DNA of 64,000 nucleotides from Planococcus citri (taxonomy: Eukaryota; Arthropoda; Insecta; Hemiptera; Pseudococcidae). The notes beneath the pieces were generated by a model. That model was not told the origin of the DNA and did no database searches. It saw only the letters and a program-made list of their open reading frames with translations. How positions within the stretch are numbered: the first letter of the stretch is position 1; every line of letters starts with the position of its first letter. Positions 14,601 to 26,600 of the stretch are shown here, one piece after another. The stretch lies in assembly GCF_950023065.1 (NCBI RefSeq), contig NC_088681.1:34506836-34570835 (forward strand), written 5' to 3'. A program made the position numbers and the translations under genes.

Positions 14601-17600
14601 GTGATAGATTTACTCTGGAATGTATCAAACCTGTAACTGTTTCATGACATGATTATGTGCTATTTCGAGTTCCGATGCTTCTTCAAATGTCTCTCCTAAT
14701 AGAGTTAAATCTGGTACTAGTTCGAGTATTTTCAATTCCAATACATCTTTGCTCTGAAATCATACAAAAAAATAATGCCAAATGAATATCATTTCCTATC
14801 GTATTCGTCTTGCGAGGAACTAAGTCTAGGTAATGTCTATGACACGTGTGAAAAATTTGCCACCATGTACGCCATTGACCGCTTCTATCGTAATTACCTC
14901 AATGGTTCACTTACTCGTAAATACAAAGCTCATAGGTAGTTATTAATTTATGATGAGTACTTATGAGACCAACGAATGTACATATATGTCGACAAGCTGG
15001 CACAATTTTTCGTGCTAATGGCCACCGATGACGGCGACCACCACTGGCAAAGAGAAGAGGAGTAATTCAACACGTTAATTTATTTATCGCATGAATCCTC
15101 AACTGAAGCAGCAACCTGTGACGAGCGACTACCGCGGTCCCACGTTAAAAGAAAAACCATTACACACCTAAGTAGAAATACTTAGAAGGTAAATTTTGCA
15201 AAAATTAATATTGAAATTTGATGAGAATTTGTACAGAATCTGAATCTGCATCTTTTGGGAAAATGTTGCTATTTCGTGCTCAGAAATAATTCCGAAAAAA
15301 ACACACATTCGAGCTCAGTACCCCCCTCCCCTCCCTCCCTCCCCCAAAGTAGCTAAGTATAATAAACGACGCGACGCGTCACACGAAGGTCACGCGTCAT
15401 CTTGAATTCTTTGATGGATGTTTGTGGGAATGGGAACTAATGAAGAGGAAGGGGCGGGATTCAGAGGGATCGTGCTCAAAAAATAAGTTGATATTCGAAC
15501 TCAACGACTAAAAATTAGCAGCAATCAATATACCACTCGACTTTTGGCAAAAAAGCAAAACTTTTGAGTAAGTAACTTCTCTTGAAACAAAGAAATATGT
15601 TTTGGAATTTTTTTACGAAGGTGACATCTGCGTTAGACAATTTTAAAAATAGGTAGGTACCAGTACGTTTTTCAATTTTTTCAGATTGAGGAAATCAGAG
15701 TCTGTAGCGAATTGTCTCCGATGCCTCTCTCTCTATTACTCTAATGAAAAAAATAAACATATTCTAAAGTCAGATTTTCAGATTTTCAAGCCCCTAAAAT
15801 TTCTCAAAAAAATTCCAAAATTTCAAACTAGTTGAAGAGTTACGATAAAAGACGAGTAAACAAACTGTAAAATGATTTTACCTACAAAACTATGGAAAAC
15901 CTTTCCACTGACTGGAAATTTTTCAGTTCACATAGGCTCATTTCTAGCCAAAAAAATTATGATAAAATGAATTTTTGATTTTTTTCAAACATTAATTTTA
16001 TTAATGATGATTAATTCTCTATCACGAAATGTGGCACACTAGGTAACCATCTTATCAATTTACCAAGAAACGCTTCAAAATTATAAAAGCATACTTATTT
16101 ATTTGCGTTCATCGGATCACCTGATAAAAAATTAATCGCTCGATAAAACATAGAATATTCTACTCTGCAAACAATTATCGTATTAGCATTGCAGCGAAGC
16201 GAAGTGATAGTCGTTAAACTCGCGAATACAGACACGATGATGAACGAAAACACGCACATACGGGTGTTTGTTCGCCTGCGACCTTGATGAAATTTGACAC
16301 TATGTAGACGAAAAAAAATTCGGCCTATTTTAAAAACGATTGAAGAGCCTTTGAATAATTCATGCATCTATTCGTATGAATGAATCGCGAATACGACCTT
16401 GGCCTATAACTCAAAGTCAGTGACCCCTTTTAGTTACTAAGTGAAAATGCTGCGAGATATTCACAATTTCTCACAGGCTGAATGGCACATAGCAAAAACT
16501 CAGGCGAGGGCGTTTAAGTGTATAAGAATATACATCACACTAGAATCTTTCATCTCTGGAGCATATATGAGTAGTACGCATTTTATGTGAATGTGAACAT
16601 CAAACAGTCCAACCGACATCCTTTATTGTCATTACATAGTTTGTTATTTTTAGTCAAACACGCGTTTCCGAATCACGAGCCGAAGCCTCTCTCCGAAGAC
16701 CCGAGGTAACAGCGACTTTATAAGATGGTTCATCAGCATACTCATACTCATATGCTACGTGTTCAAATTTTAAATGGAAGATAATTTCGTTCAAGTACCC
16801 AACGACAACCCTTTTTATTAGATTGGTTATAGCTGAATTGAAAGTTTGAAACATACTGCGAATGCAGCTTGCGTATTCATAAAACCAACAACCTGCAGAC
16901 AATTCAACAGGGTGTATTATCGCGTGAAATGAATTAATCATTTATTTCATTACATAGTGTGGTTTTTTTTCAGCTATGATTCGTGTACTTCAAGTACCTA
17001 GTACCTAGACGTACATACAAAACAAAAATTATACCCAGGACACAGGCAGGTATAACACAATATTTCTTTTATCTCGAGACGATGAAAACATTATTAATTT
17101 TTTTCCATAAAATATCGCATAGGTACATACAATATAACCTTAAGGTCTCTCGCAGCTAGACGTAACTAATGATCGTATTTGGTGATTAATGGCGAGTTAA
17201 TTTGCTTAAAAATCGTTAATATACGCGCCGGCTTCGACTCTATTTTTATCTTACAAACGAGCGGAGAGTACGAATAACGACGGCGACGACGTCGAGGATC
17301 CAACGATCGTGAATAGCTACATAAAAAGTTCAGCTATCGTGGCGTAAATCGCCTAACACGACAACTACATTTTTCTATTTTCGAGACATCATCGCCGCAA
17401 CATCGATTTTTACCGCTTAAAAGTACATAAACCAGAGTATTATGGTGAGAATTTCGTGCTCAATGTTCGAATTGGACGGATTTATTCATTTATTTTCAAC
17501 TTTCGTCGGTGTTGTAAACGGTAAAATGAAAGATGAAAGGAACCGAAATGGTCTTAAAATTAAATACCACCAAAATATTTTGACCCTCTAACCTCATCTT

Positions 17601-20600
17601 AAAGCGAAAAACAAGGCTGAAAATGCTGAATTTTTGTGGGGAAGGGAGGGAGATTTTTTTTTCTTTTTGAGGATTTCCGAAAATTGAAAATTTTCAAAAT
17701 TCACCAAAAAATGAAAGTGTTGCCATAGTTTGATTTTTCCCCCAAAATTGTTTTGCACCAATGGGTGCAACATTTACCTATATTTGTTGGGATCTAAAAA
17801 TTCAACGTCGCTGAACATGAAAATGTCTTCAAAATTAATTACCAGTTCATGTTTTAGAAAAAAATCAAAATTTTCAATAGAAAATTGTCGTTTTCTGAAA
17901 ATAAACAGCAAATATTATTAGTATAAAAAATGGACATTTAAGTTGAATTTGGCGACCCAAAATCGGTCTAAATAATGTAAAAGTAACAGATTTTTGAAAA
18001 TATCAGAAAAATCAATAAAAAAAAATCTTAGGTAAGTAGTACATACCTATTTGACTCTACAATTTCTTAAGCTACAAATGAATCAAAATTTTTTGCAGAA
18101 AAATTTTGGAAAATACTCATTTAAAATTGAAATTTTGATTAAAATATCGCTTTTGGAAGCTCCTTTAAATAAAAGTGAACAACATAGTTTTCACCAATTT
18201 TGATTTTTTTGATCATGTTCTAGTTCTATGATGATGTTGCAACTTTTTTTGGAAGCCTCGAAAAAATATATGTGGTATCCGAAAGGGTAACAAAATTATT
18301 GGGGAAAAAAGTATCCATGGAATCCGATTTTTTTTCAGACAATTAAAAACACCCCCTCCCCCTGTGGCGGACTGGCCTATGATGTTACCTGGCAATCGCC
18401 AGGGGCCCCGAGACACCAAGGGGCCCCCACGGCCATGTTTAAACAAAAAAAAAATGATATTTTCACTTTCTCTAAAAAAAAAATTGAAAAGCTTTCGCCC
18501 TCGCTTCGCTCCGGCCAGTTTTCTTTTCTTTTTTTTCAAATCTAAATCTTCAATTATTAGTATATTCAAATTCTAAGATTGTGTGGTCAAAAAAATAAAC
18601 TCATCAGTCACCACAAAAAACATTGTTTTTCACCTCTCAAAGTACAAATTTTTGAAACTTTCTGCCCTCACTTCACTTGGGCCTCTGTGGTTCTTTCAAA
18701 CTGTGATCGAGCTTTAATAAAAATCTACATAGGTATTCAAATTTCAAGAAATATGTTTTAACCAAAAAAAAATACACTTTTCCGCTCAAAAAACGTTGGT
18801 TTTCTACTTCTCGAAACTAGCTTTTGCTCTCACTCCGCTCTGGGCCTGTTTGCTTTTAATTTTCAAATTTGAAATTTAAAAAAAAAGTCATTCAAACTCT
18901 AAAATTTTGAGCTAAAAAAGTGAAGAAATTTTTTAAAACATCGTTTTTTTACTTCTCGAAATACGGATTTTTAAAAGCTTTTGCCCTCGCTTTGCTCGGG
19001 TCAATTTCTATCTCTTCTCTCAACCAAAAAAAAATCTATTTTTGAAACTTCCATAAAATTTCAAAAGGGAAAACAAGAATTTTTCATAAGCCCAAAAATT
19101 TTTCGTCCGCATTCCCTCAAAAAATCTCCTCTTTTTTGCTATAATATTGAATAAAAAGACAACAGCAAAAATCAATCGCATAACTTGCATTCAAATATCC
19201 AAACCTTGAAAAAAAAAACAGAACAAGAAAGATTCTTAAAGGGCAGTGGCGTAGCCAAGGGGGGGGGCGAAAGGGTCCATTGCCCCCTAGCGAGCAAAAC
19301 TTAGAAATAAAACATGCAAAATAGACGTTTTTATTGTTGTTTGGACCCATTTTTTCTAAAAATTTTCGCTCTCGCTCCGCTCGAGCAGTAATTTTGCCTT
19401 CGTTTTTATAAAATCGCCACACATTTACGACAGGTTTCCAGAAAATTACCTTTAATTTCGATTTTGCATGCCTAAAACTCTGGTTTTGTCCCCTCCTTGA
19501 AAAAAATCCTGGCTACGCCACTGTTAAGGGGGAAGGGAACAAATTTTGGGGGCCTCAATCGGTGTATCCGCCAGGGGCCCCGAACCGACCCAGTCAGCCA
19601 CTGCCCTCCCCTCCCCTCTGCCCTGATGAAAAACGTTTGATTTTGAGTATTTACAACCTTTTTACTTTTTTTGGAGAGTAATTCAACATCAATTTTGGTT
19701 CAAATTCAAATCGAGGACAATTTTACAGCAGGAATGACTTTTTCGTTCGGGTTTTTCAGAAAGTTTCTTAAATTATTAATAATTTGTTTGGAAATTATTG
19801 GCAAAAAAATGATACCTGCCTTTCCAAATTGTTGTCAGAAAAGTGAGACCATTTCGAAATTTCTTGACAAAAGAGTAAGATTTTTGGCTTTTTTGACATA
19901 AAAGTAAAAACTTTTGCTATTTCTGGCAAAAAAGCGAGACTGATAATTTTAGCAATTTTTGGAGAAAAATCGAGATTAAGCAATTTTTAGCAAAAAAGTG
20001 AGACTTTCTGATATTTTTTTGCATTTTTAGGCACTTGAAAAAGCAAAATTATTTAGCATTTTGAGATTTTTTAAAAGGGGGCAAAATTTTTCCAATATGT
20101 GTCGCTTGCAAAATCATAGCCAGGAAAATGGAATTTCTCGTAAATTCACTGAAAAATTAGGGAGGGAGGATTTTTCACATACCCGTCTACATATTGATGA
20201 AATATTTCAAAAAAGCAAAAATATTCAATTTTTAGGTTTCTGCTTTTGTTAAAACAGAGGTAAAATTTTTTCAATACGTTTCACTCTTAAAATTATAGCA
20301 CAAAAATGGGATTTCTCGTCAATTCGTTGATACATTGCGAGGAAGCGAAATTTTTTTCAAATGTTCGTCTACCTCTACACATTGGTAAAATATCTCAAAA
20401 ATGCAAAATTTTCTATTATTTAGGTTTCTGATGGTATTTTTGCAATAAGTGCCAATCTTGTAATTTTTTTTTCTCGAAAATGGAAAAAAATGGCAGTTTA
20501 ATTTTTTGATACGTTATTCTACATAAAAATGGCTGAAACTGAGTTAAATTATAAGTTTTTAAATCGATTTTTCTAGGTCTTTGAAAGTGGCAACACTGAT

Positions 20601-23600
20601 TTGGACATCATTCTTCAATTACCCTCTCAAAGTACATACTATAATTTTTGAAAAGTTCAAAATTCCATACCACCTACAACCGAAGCAATTTGCAACTGAA
20701 ATTTTCCATTTTCGGCCATTTTAGAAAACTTTGAAGCCCCACAGCTCCGCCAAAAAAAATCGAAAAAATGTCCAGTTTGCGTCATTCATCATCGTTTGAT
20801 GACCTCTACTCTACACATGATCTGATTTTGAGAAAAATCGAAGACCCCTCGTGCGAAAATCCGCTGATTTAGCATGGAATGACCCAATGTTTTTGGCAAT
20901 TTGTGAGAAAAAGTGAGACATTAGAATTTTCTGCAAACACGTAAGGTAATCCAAATTTTTGTCAGAAAAGTGAGATTATTTCAAACACTAAATTTAAATT
21001 CAATTCGTATGACTTTCAAAATTTGGATCTAAATGTAAGATTTGAAATAATCTAGATTAGTTTTGAAAAGAAAAATTCGTGAACTTAGTTATGAACCAAT
21101 GAAGCATATTTCATACAGAAAGCGACAGAATATCAATTCAGTTTACGATATTGTATCCGAGCCCGATTCCTCCGAAGTCTTCATATAGTAAGCGAATGAA
21201 AAAATATGCCAGAGGCTTGCAAAAGGCAGTAGTCCAATAAATTTTCCACCATGTTATCATAAAAAACAGATATCCTATAGTTTTTTTTAACGCGTTTAAA
21301 AAACATATTTCACGCCTTCGTGATAATAAACGTACGTTTTCGATAATCGAACACAGACGATAAATTTTAATACAATTAAATTGAACTGCCTCTCGCAAAG
21401 AGCCATCAGGCTGTGAGAAATGAGAAAAAAAATTGACGCGGATAATAACGAGGATATGGTACTCGGTAGTGCTACATTGTTGCGCTGGTTCAAGTTCAAA
21501 GAAAATGTCTCGGCGATATAATTTGGTGAAGAGAAAATACTCAACACACCGTTGGTTGGATCTTTGAAATAATTTATGATTGTTAGCCAGCCGCACAAAG
21601 CTGACCTTCCTATTTCATAGAATATCGTGTTCGGCTGGTCTTTGCCATATAAAGCTTGTATAGGCTTTACAAATGAGAAAGAGAGAGATTCAAAGTTGCA
21701 TTACCGTTAACTTCCAGTACGTTAATATTCCAGTTTAACGATGCGGACATGATTTCATTTGACGCGGCGGCTGCTGGTATCGGAATCGCGCACCACGTCG
21801 CGGAAAAATCCTCGCGAATTGTTGCCTCTTTTTTTCCCTTATACTACCTATCGAGTCTCTGGGTAATTGGTAAAATAGCGATGAAGATCTTATAACGTTG
21901 GAAATTACAAGGCAGCGAGTTGTTAGAACTACCGAAGTAACTAGATGGGTGGTATCGATGGCGAGATATAATTATACACCGATGCGCGTTTAAACAATGT
22001 AAACGAATTATGTTCATAACTCATAGTCTGCGGATACTTGCTTACTTATGAAGTCTTCACGCGCAAAGCTTCGCCCAGACTGTTTATTTCGTTTACAAAC
22101 GATTTGAAAAATTATTAAAATTTACGATTCAAATGTCGCGTTTAAAACCCTTAAAAAAAAGAATATTGTACGGGTACACGATGTGTACATATTTATCGTT
22201 GAAGAAATAATTACCTTCTTGTACCTTGTAACGTGTTTGTCTTCTTATGGTGTGTAAAAAGGGAAGACTCTTCCCTCCCCTTCTCCCTTAACAAATACCA
22301 AATACCAAATGCATCACCTCGACTCGTAAAAGTCTACGTTCGAAGCGAGACTTTACCTATAATAAAACATGTAAGAGGGTTTGCAGTTAAATTAATGAAG
22401 AAAATACGAAGGGAGTACGCCTAAAAGACAAAAAATATCCTCGAAAGGGATGCTTTTTCCCTATACTTACATAGAGCTGAATCGCTTTTAGAATTATCAG
22501 CATGACATCATTTCGTCTGTCAGACCAACGTCAGCCACGCCTCAGCCAAAAATAAAAAACCGCACAATGAGCACGAAATAGGTATAGGTATACCTACTTA
22601 CAATTAAGGTAACCAGCATACTTTTCATTACGATCAAAAGACAAGATTTTCGATTAATAACAATGCTAATGATCTGGACACGATCCATATGCGAATCGTG
22701 TCTCATGTTGGGTGATTTTTTCAAACCTTCGTCTGTGATGTAAAACTTCAGTTCTAGGATATACACGACAATCTCTGCTCCAGCTATGGAAACTATGTAT
22801 GAAAAATTGATGTCATGTAAGTTCGCTGTGTTCTCAATTTGAATAAAGAAAAGGTGAAATAATGTGTAACAAGTTATTGATATTGAATTTACTATTTCTT
22901 CTCTGAATAGAGCAGGTACCTACTTAATATTTTATGCATGATGTTTTTTTAAATGTCAACCTTTCTCCAGCATTTATTCCAGTATTCTTATTTGTACACA
23001 GAAAAAATGACTAATACATTTTTTTCTGCTAAAATCGACGATCGAACTACTTTTTGGTATTTTATTTTATTTTTTCAATAAAGTATGTATTTGCAAAATA
23101 GGACATCAATTTTTCCAAATTTTAACAAAAAGTAGTCATTTTTCATCAATAATTTTACTGTTTCAATTTTTTGGAAAAGTTCTTTTTTATTTTTATAATA
23201 ACATTTCTGATTTTTTGATAATATTTTTCAATTTTATTTTTCAGCATAAATTTTTTTCAAAATTATATGTATGACCCCTCTCCACCCAAAAATTGGCTAT
23301 TCAAAAATATAACTGATTTTTAAAAAACTGATTAGATATGGTGGGTTCTTTTTTTTAGATCATACTCAAAATTTGGAGGAGAATTTTGGTGATTTCAAAA
23401 ATTTTTGAAAAAATAAATTTTGATGGAAGCGTTCCATCGGTTCCAAAGCGAGGGGTTTTTCGAAGGCGTCGATTCTGATTCTGAAACTCGTTTGACGCCA
23501 AAAATCGAAACAATTAATCCTTGACATTTTAAGGGGGTTAAAACCAGAAATTGTAAAAATAATGCGATATGGGTGTCAAAATCTAAGGTTTTAATGACGC

Positions 23601-26600
23601 TAATGAGTGCTTTTAAAAATCTGTAATGCGATACCTGTATGACTTTATTCGATAGTTTGAAATTTTTCATTCACGTATTCTCACATTTTTTCAAAAATAC
23701 CCAAAAAAATTCATAAATTCGATAAAAAATCCCAAAAAGTACATACATGTTTGAAAGCTTTTAATTTTTTTAGTAGGTACAAATTTCAATCTGGCACATT
23801 TTGCACCATTACTTTGAAAAATAATTTTTGAAAAATCACCCAAAGAAAATTAAAAATTCATTGAAGTTGCAAGAATTAAAAAAAAAATTTCTATCACAAT
23901 TGAAAGGAAAATAACAAGTGGAAGGTGCTCAAAGTAAAAAAATATTTGCTGACTTTCAAGACTTAAATGAATGAAAAAATATCACAAAATATCAAAAATT
24001 GTTTCGATTTTTCAAAATTGGGACATAGTCTTAACTACTCTCAAAGTAATCGTATCCCAATGAAAAATGATTACGTCAGATTCGCACATTCATGGATTCA
24101 ATTTGACATGTTATATCAACGTTTTTATCAGATTAGACCTGTTCAAACCTGATCACATCCAGTAGGGGGGGGGCCTTATTCGATCTGATCAGAATCGGAC
24201 ACTCCCCGGATCCAATTGAATCTGAATAGATCCAATCAGATAAGAATTTTGATCGGATTAGATCTGCAATTATTTTCTCCTCAAAATTTTACGTGTTTTT
24301 TTTTCATCAATCTAATACCTCCTCCTCCTCCTCCTCCTCCTCCTCCTCCCAAATCCAAAATTTGATAATAAGATAAGGTAATGAATTTCGGATCTGTGAA
24401 ATTACTACCACGGTTCTTGAATTTTTTTTTTTTTTTTTTTGGTGTTTATAACATGAATTTAAGTTTTCAATAAAGCTGGGTTTTGAATTGGGATTATCTA
24501 TTTTTCGGAGGTGAAGAAATACATTCAAATTTTCACCAAATCCTTTGTAAAATTATTTTCAATTTTTTCAAATCCTATTGTCCAAAAAATGAGAACAGCA
24601 AAACCATTAAAAATTTCCAAGAAATTGTCAGAAAAATCACACGTGGTCATTTAAAGTCATAGAATAGCATAAAATTGCCTCAGAGAATGCTTTCAAAAGT
24701 TAACTACCGAAAATTGTCAACAAATCTAGTCAAATCCTTTAACAAAACGTACAGTGAGAAAGGAAGCAAGATGAAGTTCTTTGAAAAATTTTGGAACAAC
24801 TGAACAAAAAAATTGTTTGTCAACTTCTGGTGGTTGTAAATTTTTTTTTATTATTGCCATACAGAGTAATATGCCTGCCTACATTGTAAAGAGATTCAAC
24901 AAGGTATGATTCATAAATCACAACTCATAAAAAATTATTGATTTCACCTTAAAAAGGCAATGACCAAATATTCACCACACTACGTTCATTCAATGCATAA
25001 CAAGTAGATAGGTGCCTATGTAATTAAAATTGACAAAAGGAAAAATACCATTTAGTGGTACAGAAAATTTTCAGCTTTTTATCCAGGAATATAAATGAGC
25101 TCCCAAAGGTATATTTTTTGGTGAACCAAAATCTAATATCACTCTCACTCCTTCAGTACGAAAAATAGGGAACTTACAAAATTACTTACAGAGAATCAAA
25201 TCAGATTTCAAACATCTCTATAAAAAATGAATTGTTTGTCAATTTTTCTTATCTCGTATACCTAAATCATCAGCTCGTTTCGAAACCCATTGATTAAATT
25301 TCTACTACCTACAACACTGAAAAAAGCTCAAACCATAGTATTTTTACGTCGATAAGTAATTCGCTATAGCATTTGACAAGAACGCGAGATTCTTCACTAG
25401 TACACCTGTTGATAGCTTCTGTTAGATAGGCACGTTCGTCTTCCATATTCACGACCCGCCTCAAGGTACAAATCACCATCTAAGGATCACAAACTACCCA
25501 TAAATTCCATTCAAGTCGACGCTACATTGTGCGACTTATTTTATTCATTCAAATGACCAGCTACTCGTAAGATTTCACTTACATACTCGTATGTATATCC
25601 TCCGGAGTGTAATTTTTAGGTCCCAAAACCTTCGGGCAAACAGTTCCCAAAATATTACCACAGCAATAAAAATGAAAATGCTTCGCGGTTGTCTGACTTT
25701 ACTACTTGTGTATATACTTAATTGTCTTCAATTAATACATAATATTAAAAATACACTGTGTAATTTTTTCTCATTACCTCGTGGCATATTTTCAAGTCGT
25801 TCTATACATATGCACACAGTATAGAGTAAAATTCACGCAGCAGTACCGTATGCCAGCCAACTCGTAAAAATTACATTTTTCTTCCGGCTGCTGCAGCAAC
25901 AGCAGAAGTAGAATTGTAGTTATCTAGAGCATTTTATCGTAGTACATACCGTATTAATAAACTATATCGAAGGCTGGATTTAAAAAATTAATCCAGATTG
26001 TTTACAGTAATTTCGATTTACACATGTTTACGAAGAAATTCGCGATATAGCTTTTCCCTCCTTTGGCCGATGGCCAGCAACTACCCTGCCATCTGAAAGT
26101 ATGTATTGCTCATATGGCAAAGACCACTGACCAGTGCAGTCATTAAGAAATTACGTATGTTAAAAATTCTTTTAAACTAGTATTGTCGACGTATTTTTGG
26201 AATTTATACATCAGATTTTGCACGTTATAGTAAAATAATGAGTTAACAATACGTCGTCGTAGCTTGTGTTTCTGGTGGTAACAGTACGATTTGTGAAAAA
26301 TATTTATGTACAAGAACGTGATAATATTTTTAAAGCTATGAAGTTGACATAAGATATACTCGAAGTTGATAAGCTTGTAAACTTGGTTTTTGAAAAAATA
26401 TGATTACGTTGAAAAATAGGTAACATGCAAAATTTTTGAACATACATTGTACGTCTGACATTCAATTTTAAAATTTATCTTCAACTTGGATCAAATTTTC
26501 ATAAAATTTTTAGGTCGTAATAAAATTTCATGTTTAGATCACTAATTGATTAAAATCTTAAAAAAACAATACAATCAAACAAAATTATGCTCCAGGAAGT

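Larger units (their letters stand above)
18362..19603. mobile_element. hAT-like non-autonomous element, 1.24 kb, with 8-bp target duplication
   Basis: The left end CTGTGGCGGACTGGCC pairs with the inverted right end CAGTGGCTGACTGGG, followed inward on both sides by the inverted word GGGGCCCC. It is flanked by a perfect 8-bp direct repeat CCCTCCCC (18354-18361 and 19604-19611). The interior has about four 160-bp repeats carrying a GCCCTCGCTTCGCTC word and no transposase. A second element is inserted at 19244-19523. The 8-bp duplication and CAGTGG-type ends suggest hAT mobilisation; the low-complexity TSD lowers certainty slightly. Confidence 0.72.

Noticed and set aside
16095..16941. Two minus-strand open frames of 90-95 residues in a less AT-rich island
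   Set aside because: No splice partner, no domain, and Cys/Ile-rich random-looking composition; kept only as part of a possible regulatory island.
18213..18576. Open frames on both strands at the left end of the hAT-like element
   Set aside because: They cross the terminal repeat and target duplication and are low complexity on both strands.
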